64,000 nt of DNA from Pectinophora gossypiella (GCF_024362695.1 NC_065422.1:6571534-6635533); one strand, 5' to 3'. Counted from the first letter of the stretch, positions 39,590 through 50,834 are shown. Notes: generated by a model not told the origin, from the letters alone. Made by a program: numbers and translations.

Positions 39590-40080
39590 CCATGTATTTT
39601 TTTGACGCTAATAAATTATTGCTGATTAAAATTTGCCGGACAAATGACAGTACAAAATTTAAAACAGCAGACCTGAGGGTGCTCAGGGGTCTGTTTAATA
39701 AAACTTACAATTGTAAATTTCAATGACAATTTGATGTACATTGCGGAATTAGTGATCACAAATATTTTGAAGTTTCATATTAGCTACGTAATGAACATCA
39801 AATTGTCGTTGTAATTTACAATTGTAAGTTTTATGAAACAGGCCCCAGGTGGGCGCGAACCTCGCCTCAGAGCGTCGTCTCGGAGGATTACGTATTATAT
39901 TTGTAAGAATTAATCCACCCTAGTGTGTTGGTAGCGATAATCGCTGAATGAGGGAAACCGTCGACCACGCCGGCGTGGTCGGTATTGAGGTCCTGAAGTG
40001 TTTGTTATCGCGAGCTTTTTACCGCCTCTACGGCTAGAGTAATCGGGTCGTCAAGATCGTAGAACCACACGATAGAACAC
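39590..40080 (-). mobile_element. Jockey LINE 3' end with nested MITE
   Basis: AAATTTGCCGGACAAATGAC ... GGGCGCGAACCTCGCCTCAG ... GACCACGCCGGCGTGGTCGG ... AGTAATCGGGTCGTCAAGAT, the Jockey 3' part reversed, split by the MITE at 39687-39845. Confidence 0.6.
39687..39845. mobile_element. Palindromic MITE family E, Harbinger-like
   Basis: 159 bp with inverted ends GGGTCTGTTTAATAAAAC and GTTTTATGAAACAGGCCC, extended inward by TTACAATTGTAA and CAATTTGATGTA. Flanked by CAG on both sides (39684-39686 and 39846-39848). GGGCCTGTTT ends and a 3-bp duplication suggest PIF/Harbinger; superfamily is inference. Confidence 0.65.
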
Positions 40081-40679
40081 ATGGACTTGAATTAAATTAT
40101 TAGATTTTGGCATCACTTATACGTCTTTTTATAGCAAGAGACCATTCAAATAAGGTCTTGCCTGAAGGGCCCCACTATTAACGTACTTACAATGACACAA
40201 AAGATCATAATTACCCTGTAATAACCCGAGTCCGAACCACAGAATTATAATAGTATAAACTGGGGATAGCTTAAGACAAAGAGAAGTATTACTACTTGTT
40301 AGGGACAGTTGAAACGATCAATCATTTTGATGGAGACACCAGAATTTCATATTAAAGTCTTTATACACATATAATGAGGCCTATCAAATTGACTGCTAAT
40401 TCTTGTTAGTTATGTAGAGGTTTGTTTTGTTTCTTCGCAATAAAATACGGCGATATATAATCCACTTGAATAAAAATTGCGAAAGAGCACAAGCATAAAT
40501 CAGTGTCGTAGAGAGAAGAGAGTTTTTTTTACGGCCGAGTTGCCATACATAAAAAATATTTTGAGTTTCGAATTCAAATCGAGTTGATCGAGTGTTTAAT
40601 GTCGATTTTAGGCGGATTATGCCGAATGGAGTTGTAGGTGGCGCTAATGTGGCTGTCAGGAAAGTTGACAGTGCATGAT

Positions 40680-40979
40680 AACGGCGTGGTCCAGTTGTTG
40701 AGCTCACCATCCGGAGGCCCAGGGTTCGAATCCCGGAAGAAGCATGTTACAAAAAACACCGTGATCCATAGTTTGGTTAGGACATTACAGGCTGAACACC
40801 TCATTGTCCGAAAGTAAGATGATCCGTGCTTCGGAAGGCACGTTAAGCCGTTGGTCCCGGATACTGCTTACTGATGTAAGTATGTAGTCGTTACATGTCA
40901 GGGGCCTTTGACGGCTCAATAATAACCCGGGTTGGTAACAGGTTGGTATTCCACCTCACAACCCACACGATAAGAAGAA
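40680..40979 (+). mobile_element. SINE family A, full length with target duplication
   Basis: 300 bp flanked by GACAGTGCATGAT (40667-40679) and GACAGTGCCTGAT (40980-40992), one mismatch. The head has CGTGGTCCAGTTGTTG (A box) and AGGGTTCGAATCCCGG (B box). The body is CATAGTTTGGTTAGGACATT, CTTCGGAAGGCACGTTAAGC and TTTGACGGCTCAATAATAAC; the tail has CACACGATAAGAAGAAG. Defines the family limits. Confidence 0.8.
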
Positions 40980-40999
40980 GACAGTGCCTGATTTGGCGG

Positions 41000-41280
41000 C
41001 ACGCTGCAAAACCGTTTTCTCCAAACTTTATTACGATATTCTTTACGAAATAAGTTCAGTGTTAGTGTTAGCATTAACTATATGCCGACCACGGAATCCT
41101 ATATCCATAATAATATAATATCGGTCAAGCAGTTTAGAAATTTATTTATTTATTTATTTTACCTAATTTACACCACTATCCAAAACAGACCCAAAGAGCG
41201 TGTTAACGCGATAAATTGTTTTTAATGCAGTGTTACAGTAGCAACCCAAAAAGACCGAAGCCTGTGATAGGGTTAGCTAC
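41000..41280. other. No gene seen
   Basis: AT-rich, with a TTTA microsatellite at 41140-41160. Nothing else recognised. Confidence 0.35.
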
Positions 41281-41283
41281 TAT

Positions 41284-41373
41284 AGACGGAAAATTCCATT
41301 TGATATTTACTCAGAATGATAGTCTGAGTCATTCCCCTCAGTATTCGTTACGGTGTCACTAACACCCTGTATA
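41284..41373 (-). repeat. Half of a family F foldback unit
   Basis: GACGGAAAATTCCATTTGAT, CATTCCCCTCAGTATTCGTT and GGTGTCACTAACACCCTG. Only one arm remains. Confidence 0.5.
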
Positions 41374-41805
41374 TATTTACATTTATCTGAATTCGTGATA
41401 CCCTTGTTTGGAAAACGCGTGCCTTATATCGTAGTGATATGACAGCTGGCGAGAAGTGGTTATATATACTATACACTTCTGCCTACCCATTTGAGGATAC
41501 AGGCGTTATGATAAGGTCCTGAAGTAAGGACATTGTTACACTTGCAATGCTAAGAGCTAAACTTAACTCCATAATAGCTTTCCTAGATAGATACTATTTC
41601 GGTTTAATTAAAATTCTGCTCAAGAGAAGAATTACCTTCAAACACGTTAATGGAAAAAGTTTCTCCGGTTTATGAGGGAAACGATCAAAATTTATTACAA
41701 ACCGTGATTGTTTAGAATAAAATTACAAAAAAGATGACAAAACCTACCGTGACGTCGGATGCGCAGGAAATTAGTAGACAATCATTTTTGATAGGGTACA
41801 TAGTT

Positions 41806-42010
41806 CATCATCTCAGGCCTTTACATCTTTATCAGACGATTCAAACAGCGTTTCTGTGGCAGCTTTTAAAATGGCTGTAAAGTCCAATGCGAGAGCGACA
41901 GTAGCGGCCGCACGACTGGCATTGTAGTTGAGGGTTACTAGATGGTACAGGTCGTAAATCGGCCCTCTCACTTCTGTGTCGCCTCTCGCGCTTGTCGGCT
42001 AGAATCTGGA
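41806..42010 (-). mobile_element. LINE 3' end, near-identical to 49961-50165
   Basis: CATCTCAGGCCTTTACATCT, GGCTGTAAAGTCCAATGCGA and GCGCTTGTCGGCTAGAATCT, about 205 bp almost identical to the end of the LINE relic at 49961-50310. 5'-truncated. Confidence 0.65.
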
Positions 42011-42059
42011 TTTTTAAACTATTAAGCTGAACTGAAACTGAAAATTTGAGAACGCGATC

Positions 42060-42340
42060 AGCTGCTTATTGTCTCGAGCTGACAGAGGGAAAATAGTCAC
42101 TCGAACGGGAAGCGTCGGTTCGAACCCGGTACTAGACTTGCACCAATGGGTTATTAATTTATCTTAACTGCAGATTTAACTAACACAGTTGGCTTGATCA
42201 TTATAGACGGCTATACGGCTCACCACCTAACACGTTGGTCTAACAGAAAGCTCATTTAGGTGTGGGTACTCAGTTCATCTTGCTATGGATATACTCTGAC
42301 AGCACCTATTGGGGTGTAGACAGTTGTGAGCTATGTTCCG
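42060..42340 (+). mobile_element. SINE family C, with head
   Basis: The head B box is CGTCGGTTCGAACCCGG. The body is AGTTGGCTTGATCATTATAG, AACAGAAAGCTCATTTAGG and CTTGCTATGGATATACTCTG. Confidence 0.55.
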
Positions 42341-42509
42341 TGTGACACGGGGATTGTGTTTTATCATGACCATAGACACTATGGACATCCTATTCTGTCA
42401 GTCAGAATTTGAGGTAAAAATTTGTGGCCTCTTTTAATAGAAAGAAATCGATAGGATATTTTTCAAAGACGATGTGCATGTAAGGACATCGCATCAAAAA
42501 TGGCTGCAA

Positions 42510-42857
42510 AATGGCCCCGATTCCTGCAGACATCTCCTAATATTATTTTAAGTTATAAGTACCCGCCATTTTCTTATCCGCCAAAAAGGAAAGGGACGGA
42601 TAATTGACAACTGTTAATTTTCAAATGAATTAATAAAACGGGCGAAAAAATAGCATCTCGCTGGTATGCAAACCGTTTGACGTGTGCTGTCAACTAAATT
42701 CTATCGGGTTATTGGTCAATATCAAACTTTGGGAGGGTTTTTAAAATGCCTGCCTGAAATTGACGTATGTTTCATAAATTCCTTTCCTTTTCGGCGGATA
42801 AGAAAATGACAGATATAACTTAAAATTAGATGGTGTCTACACGAATCAGCACCATTG
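42510..42857. mobile_element. MITE family B, copy 3
   Basis: Ends AATGGCCCCGATTCCTGC and CGAATCAGCACCATT, inner arms TTTTCTTATCCGCC and GGCGGATAAGAAAATGACAG. About 348 bp. Confidence 0.65.
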
Positions 42858-43035
42858 TCTGCCCATTACCTGTGGCTCTGCCCACTCCTAAATAGATTAC
42901 GGGTGTGAATTTGTATTTCTATATTCAGTGTTTATTGATCTGTCTATCTGATTGCAAAATACTTATATTAATGACGTATTCACAAACATATTCCCGAACT
43001 TTACCATAATACCAATAGTAAATTATATGTCATAC

Positions 43036-43245
43036 GTACATTTCATCATCACCATCATCACCAGCCCATTAACGTCCCCACTGCTGAGGCACGGGCCTTC
43101 CCTATGGATGGATAGGGAGATCGGGCCTTAAACCACCATGCGGGCCCAGTGCGGATTGGTGGTTATTAACGACTGCTAATGCAGCCGGGACCAACGGCTT
43201 AACGTGCCTTCCGAAGCACGGAGGAGCGCGAGATGAAAACTTATT
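43036..43245 (-). mobile_element. SINE family B, 5'-truncated
   Basis: CATCACCAGCCCATTAACGT, GAGATCGGGCCTTAAACC, GCGGGCCCAGTGCGGATTGG and TTAACGTGCCTTCCGAAGCA. The tRNA/5S head is missing beyond 43235. Confidence 0.7.
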
Positions 43246-43437
43246 ATTATACGTACATTTATATTAAGCTAAATTACTTGTAAATAAACACAAATATGAT
43301 AATAATAAATTAAGGCTATTGAAAATGTTAGGCTTGCAAAAACGCGCTACAAAAGATAATTAAGTATTAATTGAAACGCAGTCGTTAATTGCGAAAATTC
43401 ATTGATAATTAACTGTTCATAATAAATGTATACAAGT

Positions 43438-43627
43438 GTTAGTGACATCGTACTGAATACTGAGAGGGATGATTCAGACCATGATTCTGAGTAGAATTTT
43501 CCGTCTATAAAGTGTTTTTAAATTATTTTCAGTTCCATACTTTTTATATATTCCATTTGATATCAACCCAGAATCATGGCCTGAATCATCCCTCAAAGTT
43601 TTCGTTACGATGTCACTAACACCCTAT
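43438..43627. mobile_element. Family F foldback, single unit
   Basis: GTGTTAGTGACATCGTACTG ... GTTACGATGTCACTAACACC, with GATTCTGAG/CTCAGAATC-type arms inside. 190 bp. Confidence 0.6.
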
Positions 43628-43676
43628 ATTCTTGCCGTAATATAATAATAATATTCTTTTTTTATAATTTTATCGT

Positions 43677-43835
43677 ATTTCGACCATCATCTTAGACGGC
43701 AATACGGCTTACCACCTACTTATCACGTTGGTCTAACGAAAAGCTCGGTGAAGTGTGGGTACTTAGTTCATCTTGCGATGGACCTACCTCTGCTTGGCAA
43801 ATGCGATAAGTGTAGCCGTAAGTTTATGTTATGTA
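43677..43835 (+). mobile_element. SINE family C body
   Basis: TTCGACCATCATCTTAGACG, AAAGCTCGGTGAAGTGTGGG and CATCTTGCGATGGACCTACC. Confidence 0.5.
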
Positions 43836-44329
43836 GTGTATAATTATTGGAAATGTTTCTAAACTGTAACAATATTTGCATGTTATTGTTGATAGCTGAT
43901 AAGGAGGGAGTTTTATGAGCATGCATGATCTATTAATGTACCCTTTTCAAAAGCAAATAAAGAGTATTTCTATGGCAAACTTTGACTAATTGTACCACAC
44001 TCAAGCAAGTTGTCCAATTGTTTTGTAGGTTAGAGCCTTAAGCATTCCTCACTATTTGGCCGAACAAATAGGTCCTACGTTATACCTCGTAGGTCATGGT
44101 CCCTATGCCAACGCAGCCACCATCTCACCCTGGCCTACTGAAGTAAGAGGCGTCCATCTCCGCGGCAATTTCCCAATTGGAGAGCAGGGAAGATGACTCT
44201 ATCCACCCTGGGGCTGGGTTAATGCTCTTGTATGTGACCAAAACTAAAGGCAACTCCTTTTTTATAGCAATTACTCGTGCCGTGTAAAAATCGTGGACAT
44301 AGATCGAATAATTTCGCATGGACAGGAGG

Positions 44330-44402
44330 AGGACCTGGTGGCGAAATGGATAACACGCTCGTCCCGGCTCGAGAAGAGAAGCGGGTTCAACTCCTGCCCC
44401 GA
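44330..44402 (+). repeat. tRNA-like pol III head
   Basis: ACCTGGTGGCGAAATGGATA (A-box-like) and AGCGGGTTCAACTCCTGCC (B-box-like), but no closed acceptor stem. Likely a SINE head followed by a T-rich body. Confidence 0.4.
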
Positions 44403-44404
44403 GT

Positions 44405-44984
44405 CAGATTTTTTTTCGTTTTTCTCATTGTGAATTTGGTTTTTCTTTTTCTTGGGAAAAGTTTAAAAAAGGGGATTCCATTTTTTATTTTGCTGGCGTT
44501 TTAGCGTGAAACATATGTTTAACAAACCGTGTATCTGTCGTTTCTCAAAGGATTCATATTTTGCCTGTTTGTCGTTACACGGCTGGTTTCACTGAGTTAC
44601 ACTGTACGTACATATAAATACAAAAGCCGTAGGCGTCCTGTTATGCTAAAATTACAATTTTATTTGTCAGATTTATCGTAGGAGTTGCCAGAAATACACC
44701 TTGGTCGCAAGGGTTTTGACTGGATCAAAGATAAACGAAATGCTAATCTAGAAAGAGCACTTAGTCTAAAATGATCATAAAACAACAGGAAACTGTACCT
44801 GTTTAATTATTAATTATATTGGTCTAACATAGACTTTTTTTGCAGCTTCTTTTCTCCGGCTATACAGGTTGTAAGAAGCTGCAGTTTTAGGCGGATAAGA
44901 CGTTCGTTATGTAAAAATTGTCTATTCAAAGTGTAACTATGTCACCTATTGAATGAAGATATTTTTGAATTTGAATTTGAAAGC
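44405..44984. other. No gene seen
   Basis: T-rich at first, then unique AT-rich sequence. An inverted pair CAGCTTCTTTTCTCC / GTAAGAAGCTGCAG near 44843-44886 could form a small hairpin. Confidence 0.3.
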
Positions 44985-45290
44985 TCGGTGAGGTATGGGT
45001 ACTTAGTTCATCTTGCGACGGATATACCCCTGACTACCCCAATTGGGACATAGTCGTGAGCTTATGTGATACTGTGAGTCTATCCTTTGTTTGGTTAGGA
45101 CAATGCAAGCTTGAATCACCTGATTGTCTGAAAAAGTATGGTGATTCCGTGCGTCAGAAAGCACATTAAGCCGTAATTCATCAATTCGGAATGAAGCAGT
45201 GTGGTGGGTTCGACTATGCTCAGCTTTTGCGTTGGTTGAGGGAAGGGCTCTGCTAAGCAGTGTAATGTATACGTAATTATATAGGCTGTT
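44985..45290 (+). mobile_element. SINE C 3' part followed by a SINE A-related unit
   Basis: 44985-45068: AAAGCTCGGTGAGGTATGGG to CAATTGGGACATAGTCGTGA (family C). 45095-45265: TTTGGTTAGGACAATGCAAG, GTGCGTCAGAAAGCACATTA, then a tail GCAGTGTGGTGGGTTCGACT like 8300-8395. Confidence 0.45.
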
Positions 45291-45996
45291 TATGTTTTAT
45301 TATAGCTTTTGTGTCACCATAAAAAGCCTTTTTAGGTACCAAATTACTTCTAAGGAAACTAACAGGATCAATAAAAAGGCATATTTATTAGCTGTAACTG
45401 TCAATTATTTCTGGCCACCGAGGTGCCAAATAGTGGGCCGGTGTTGCCATAAATACAAATTACGTATGTCGCAAAGTTAGTACCAACAAAGGCAGTAAGA
45501 AGCCAAGTTTGTTACAACTATATGTCGACTTTACCTTAACAATACTATTTTTCACTTAGGTAACTTACTGATAGCCTTGGAAGGCACTCCACTTTTGGCC
45601 GGACAAATGCCTCATACTAAGAACCAGAAGGAAGTGGAATAACTTACAAATACTACTTAATAACGACTATTTTAAGGGTGTTGGGACCCTCGCACAGCAA
45701 CAATAGATGGCGAAAGTGTAGCGGTGATTGAAATTATTATTTTTGTCATAGATAAACTAAACTAAACGAGCTCTACACCTTTTTGCGACTACTTGAAGGT
45801 CTCCAGAACCTGCAAACAATAAAAAAACATTATAAATCCTTCCTATTTTCTTCAGGTTTACACTGGGTCTGAAGTTATTGTCAAAAGTTTAAACACATAG
45901 ACAATCATCGTAAGCACATACCTACATATAGACTATGAATACTTTTTTTATTATGCCAGCTGACACTAGTATTTTGAACACAATAATAATAAGTAT

Positions 45997-46254
45997 GAGG
46001 AGCTCGGTGGAGCAGCGGTAAACGCGCTCGGTCTGCGATTGTTGAAGTAAAGCAACTTTCGCAGAGGCCGGTCATAGGATGGGTGACCACAAAAAAAAAA
46101 GTTTTCATCTCGAGCTCCTCCGTGCTTCGGAAGGTACGTTCAGCCGTTGGTCCCGGCTGCATTAGCAGTCGTTAATAACCACCAATCCGCACTGGGCCCG
46201 CGTGGTGGTTTAAGGCCCGATCTCCCTATCGACGTTAATGGGCTGATGATGATG
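45997..46254 (+). mobile_element. SINE family B, with target duplication
   Basis: About 258 bp, flanked by AATAATAAGTA (45985-45995 and 46255-46265). tRNA A box GGTGGAGCAGCGG, then a 5S-like GGTCATAGGATGGGTGACC, then the shared GTGCTTCGGAAGGTACGTT block. The tail is short, with the GCCCCAGCAGTGG segment deleted. Confidence 0.75.
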
Positions 46255-46469
46255 AATAATAAGTACAAATGGGCGCCCTTATTGCTCTGAAGCAATTTCT
46301 TCCAAAAAGCTTGAGATGATGATTATGTATGTATGTAAATACCCAGCTGGCATTCAGCCAATCTGAGTCACGACTCGAAGTGAATGACTGGCGTAAAGGC
46401 ATACTCACACAATTATAGCACTAAAGTTAACGATCACAATAAAACAGATCTGGATTAAAAGATTAAATT

Positions 46470-46790
46470 CTTCTTCGTCGTTCCCTCACTGCTGAGGATC
46501 GCGATCACAAGTTATGGTTTTCCACTCGGTACGGCTATAATATGCTGCGTTGACCGCCCTCTGTATGCTGTTTAGATTACATACTTACATCGCTTTATAT
46601 GTGGCGTACGTTCTTAAATTATTGCCTTGATGTTTTCAATAAACCGAAACCACGTGAGGAACTTAATCTTGAACAATTTATTGAAATTAAATTTAAACTC
46701 TTATTATCAAGTATTAATTGTTTTACAAAACACCCTTTTGTGTATTAATGTGGAAATATTAACTGTGCGTCCATTTTGGATGCTAAGAAG
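46470..46790. other. Possible LINE fragment at 46465-46580; otherwise no gene
   Basis: TTCTTCTTCGTCGTTCCCTC followed by ACTGCTGAGGATCGCGATCA resembles a dispersed insect repeat, but no second copy lies in this window. The rest is AT-rich. Confidence 0.3.
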
Positions 46791-47108
46791 GTAGTCCCCT
46801 TGTCTATGATAAGCTTTTTGACGGAACGGGAACGGGACGGTTGCTCTCTTCATTGATTAATCTAAATAATTAATACGAAGTGGTGATTGGTTAATGATCG
46901 CATTATGTTAGTCGGAAAACATTCGCGATAGTGTTATTATATCGGTATATTCAATAAACAAAGTGTATCTATCTATTTTCGCTTCGAGCCAACAAGCCGC
47001 TTTAAAACTCGAAAGCTTATGCGGACTTTTGAGTTAATTCGTTAGGTTCGGAGTCTGCTCCCAGGGTGGGGGCTTAGGTTTCATCTTTCATCGTCATCAC
47101 CTTTCATC
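46790..47108 (+). repeat. Dispersed repeat R8, copy 2
   Basis: Reverse complement of 4910-5200: CGGGAACGGGACGGTTGC, ACGAAGTGGTGATTGGTTAA, GCCAACAAGCCGC and GGTGGGGGCTTAGGTTTCAT. Confidence 0.5.
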
Positions 47109-47294
47109 ATTAAGAAGTACGAAGTCCTAACATGGATACCCTTATTTAGCTTGGTCTCAGCCAATTTTTAAATTTATTTTTCTAGATAAAAATGGCAAAA
47201 TGCCATATTTATAATGCCATAAAACATTATTAACCTGATTTAAAGTTTTATGTTCTGATCTTGCATAAAAGTTAGTGTTCTTTTCAAACCATAA

Positions 47295-47415
47295 AACACA
47301 TATAGACAAACTCACGCTGTGATCTCTAATAGGGAGAGCAGAACCACTAGTAATCAAAAGAACTTGAAGACACTTTGGTTACGAAGTCTTAAGATGAATA
47401 TGATGAACCTTATGG
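47295..47415 (+). repeat. Dispersed repeat R9
   Basis: AACTCACGCTGTGATCTCTA, ACTAGTAATCAAAAGAACTT and GTCTTAAGATGAATATGATG as at 24390-24490. Confidence 0.4.
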
Positions 47416-47689
47416 TGACAAGGACAATTGTCCATCATGTATTGATGATGATGATTGTTGTAAGTACTTTTATATTTAGAAACCTAAAATGGACCAGCAG
47501 GGCTAACATGCGCGTGATAAAATTATAGATCGATTCGATAATTTTTATCGACTTCGATAAGTTTTTTTTTCCTAACATAAGTCACGTGATTTTGTTCGTA
47601 TTTTGACAGAACGATGTGACTTATTTGGATTCACATATTAGCACCAATCGACAAACTACATACTTTGGACTTTCCAATCGGCGTTCCCC

Positions 47690-47870
47690 AAAAACACGAT
47701 AAATGTCACATACCTCCGTAAATGCATTTCTCGGGAATGTGTGTTTCCACACAATGTTTGATAGTCATTTATGAGCCAAACATGAATTCGAAAACAAATT
47801 TGACAATCATTGGTCCTATGCTGGATTCGAACCTGCGACCTCAAAGTGAGAGGCAAGTGTGGGTTTCATC
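47690..47870 (-). mobile_element. SINE family E
   Basis: CATGAATTCGAAAACAAATT, GACAATCATTGGTCCTATGC, then TGGATTCGAACCTGCGACCT (B box reversed) and GTGAGAGGCAAG. The A-box end is cut off. The 5' half of the body (47690-47770) is unique to this copy in the window. Confidence 0.55.
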
Positions 47871-48344
47871 TCGATGTTGATTGTTGTAAGAATTTGTTAT
47901 GCTCAAATAATCTTTCAAAAGTAAAATTTTATATTTTAATCATTTTCAGTTGAAACACCCTGTTGATACGAACGTCGTCAGAACCCTGAAAGTAATCGAA
48001 TCATAATCGCACCCTACGTGTCAGCGTATTTTATCTTATCAATAAGGCTTATATGGGGATCTAAGCCTTACTGAGAAGATGAATTAAAAACATTCAAAAT
48101 CTAATACTTTCATCTCAAAGTGAAGTTTCTTATGTCTATTTAAAATTCGTATGTAGTAGGCAACTTTAGTCAGACTTGCGAAGAGAAGACATTTCAATGG
48201 TGGTGGGTGGTGGAGGAAGCAAGAGAAGCGTGTCGGGATCGAAGCAAATGGAATTCTATAGTCCGGTGGGAAATAGGCGTGAGTTTATGTATGTATGTAT
48301 GTTACCGATGACATGGCAGTTTTAGAAGATGTTACCACACCACA

Positions 48345-48640
48345 CCCCGGGCACTTCATACAAACTACCTCGTTTGACACAGACACTACACATTGATATT
48401 ATCTTATACCCCGCATCTGTGTGTGTGACGTCTGACACTACACGATTCAAGTCTAAACTGTTCGAGGGGGTGAGGTAAACCTAGCTCAGACGCTGGTGGG
48501 GAGGGGAGAGTTGCCATTCTATAAGTAGTATTATTCCTTAATGCCATGGAGTAACTAGTCTAACTATCTCGAATCCCTGGCGTTATCCCGTTCTTCACAG
48601 GGTCCGCTTACCTAACCTGACGATTTGACAGGTCAGGTGG
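48345..48640 (+). repeat. Repeat R6 copy 3 followed by R7 fragment
   Basis: 48345-48545 matches 1385-1590 (CACTTCATACAAACTACCTC, GTGTGACGTCTGACACTAC, GTGGGGAGGGGAGAGTTGCC). 48575-48640 is R7 reversed (GGGTCCGCTTACCTAACCTG). R6 and R7 are also neighbours at 1385-1775, so they may be two parts of one element. Confidence 0.5.
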
Positions 48641-48644
48641 AAGT

Positions 48645-49180
48645 CAGATGAGACTTGCACTTGCAACAGTGCCGAAATATCGGGAGTCCCATATCCCTAC
48701 TTTAAACGCGGTAAGAACCCGTTATTATGTGTTTTAACAGACGATGAGTTGCGGTGTACAGAAAAACCTGTCGATAGGTTTATGAGACACCGTTTTTGAT
48801 TGTAAAATGTTTATTATTACTTTAGATAAAAAAAAAAATATAATAAGAACATGTCCACATCTCCACGTCATTTCCACGTTACGTGGACTTGTAGACAGGC
48901 CTTAAGTTCGCAGTTACCGTCTTCGATCAACAAAGTTATCAATGAGATGCATCAGGTTTGTATAATAATGTATAATCAATATTGCATAGACAATGGTTAC
49001 CCCGGTTCCTGACAGTGGCGTGATAGTATCGCTTCTGACTCTTGATACTTACACAATGCTTATTATAAGGTCTAGCAACATGACAGGGTTCTATAATATT
49101 GCAGTCTAGATATGCAGATAAAACGTGTACAACATAGAGTCGACTCTCGTTAAGTTTCATTCGTTTATTGTAATTAAATC
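48645..49180. other. No gene seen
   Basis: AT-rich, unrecognised. The minus frame 48939-49208 runs into MITE A and is not supported. Confidence 0.35.
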
Positions 49181-49182
49181 CA

Positions 49183-49551
49183 TGGTATAAGAAATCAGGT
49201 ATGTTCAATCCTATGACAAGCCGCCATTGCTAGCCCATGGATGATGTAAGTGTTACCATTAAATTGGTATCTCCAACATTTCAAGGACGTAAATTTTATT
49301 ATTGAAAATTAACTCAATTACTAACTAATGTATTTAATTACCTATTACTTGTCATATTAAAAAGCATTAAAACTGTAAGTATTTTTTTTTACTAAACGTT
49401 CAAAATTTCCTTGCAAAATAAATATAAAAACGTTGGTCATGGGTAATTTATTTTTTTACGAAATGGCAACACGGAGGGATAACGTCAGCTGGGGTAACCT
49501 TGAAATGTTAGCTGTCACTTTTGAGCATAGGTACCTGGTCGTCTTATACTA
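49183..49551 (-). mobile_element. MITE family A, intact reference copy
   Basis: 369 bp, ends TGGTATAAGAAATCAGGTAT and GGTACCTGGTCGTCTTATAC. Body blocks in reverse: GTAAGTGTTACCATTAAATT, CTAATGTATTTAATTACC and GAAATGTTAGCTGTCACTTT. No insertion. Its continuity proves the interruptions in the copies at 14373 and 22470. Confidence 0.8.
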
Positions 49552-49960
49552 TGACTAAATCGAAAATGGTACACGTGACAAAAGTAACAATGAGTGAGGA
49601 CTCGGCTTTAACGATAAGGCACCGGCAAGATAGATATGGATATGTTTCAATATCGACAACGGTCCTCATTTGCAATATTCCTGTCATTCTCCAAAGAATC
49701 GGATGTCAAACAAATGTCTGCAAGGAATATAGGATTCCACGATATCTCGCAAATTGGCCGATGCGATGTTACATTTATGGATAAATGCAAGGAAAATTAT
49801 AAGTATAAGTAATATTGTGAAATTTGGTAGAAAGTATGTAAGTATGTAGGTCCTTGCTTATTATTCTTTATTCTATTGAATAGACCCATATTCTAAGATT
49901 TTAACTCGAAACTTCTTTGACTCGTCTGAGTAAGTGATTTGCAACTATTATTTATAACTG

Positions 49961-50310
49961 TCATCATCATCTCAGGCCTTTACATCTTTATCAGATGATT
50001 CAAACAGCGTTTCTGTGGCAGCTTTTAAAATGGCTGTAAAGTCCAATGCGAGAGCGACAGTAGCGGCCGCACGACTGGCATTGTAGTTGAGGGTTATTAG
50101 ATGGTATAGGTGGTAAATCGACCCTCTCACTTCTGTGTCGCCTCTCGCGCTTGTCGGCTAGAATCTGGAACCAGGTTTTATCGTGTGCTTTGCACCCATC
50201 GGCCAAAGACGTCCTCCACTTATTCCGGTCACTGGGCAGGTCCTCCCATTTATCGGGGCTGATCTTAAAAGCAAGCATGTCACGCTTTGTGCAGTCTAAC
50301 TGTACATACC
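49961..50310 (-). pseudogene. Non-LTR ORF2 C-terminus with zinc finger
   Basis: The minus frame has KRDMLAFKISPDKWEDL, DRNKWRTSLADGCKAHD and LQCQSCGRYCRSRIGLYSH. The 'RDW..LA.DR..WR' helix followed by a CX2CX12HX3-4C/H finger with CRSRIGL is a common C-terminus of insect and animal LINE ORF2 proteins. It ends in a short 3' UTR with GATGATGA. The last 205 bp recur at 41806-42010. No RT domain here. Confidence 0.6.
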
Positions 50311-50399
50311 TAAATTTATACACAATAAAAATCTTTATCTTTTGCCTCAGCCGAGCATTTTGGTATTTTAATTTAAAATATTTCATCAGCAAGAGCAGC

Positions 50400-50530
50400 A
50401 GTGGTAGCTTAGTTGGTGTTGGTAGAAACGCTCGCCTCTCACTTTGAGGCCGCAGGTTGGAATACAGCACAGGGCTAAACCAATGTACTTATGTCGAATT
50501 TATTTTCGAATTCATCTTTGTGCTCCACTA
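50400..50530 (+). mobile_element. SINE family E, plus strand
   Basis: GGTAGCTTAGTTGGTGTTGG (A box), CTCACTTTGAGGCCGCAGGT, then a B-box relic GGTTGGAATACAGC and the family body TCGAATTTATTTTCGAATTC. Confidence 0.5.
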
Positions 50531-50534
50531 TTCC

Positions 50535-50830
50535 GAGGAGCTCGGTGGCGCAGCGGTAAACGCGCTCGGTCTGCGATTGTTGAAGTTAAGCAACTTTCGC
50601 AAAGGCCGGTCATAGGATGGGTGACCACAAAAAGAAATATGTTTTCATCTCGAGCTCCTCCGTGCTTCGGAAGGCACGTTAAGCTGTTGGTCCCGGCTGC
50701 ATTAGCAGTCGTTAATAACCATCAATCCGCACTGGGCCCGCGTGATGGTTTAAGGCCCGATCTCCCTATCCATCCATAGGGAAGGCCCGTGCCCCAGCAG
50801 TGGGGACGTTAATGGGCTGATGATGATGAT
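50535..50830 (+). mobile_element. SINE family B, best-preserved head
   Basis: A-box TGGCGCAGCGG at 50546-50556. 5S-like GTTAAGCAAC at 50585-50594 and GGATGGGTGACC at 50615-50626, in the order and spacing of the 5S rRNA internal promoter. Shared block CTTCGGAAGGCACGTTAAGC, tail GCCCCAGCAGTGGGGACGTT then GATGATGATG. Confidence 0.8.
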
Positions 50831-50834
50831 TCAA

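Noticed and set aside
50575..50630. 5S rRNA gene
   Set aside because: Only the internal promoter half resembles 5S; the ends belong to the SINE, and the same arrangement repeats at 28319 and 45997.
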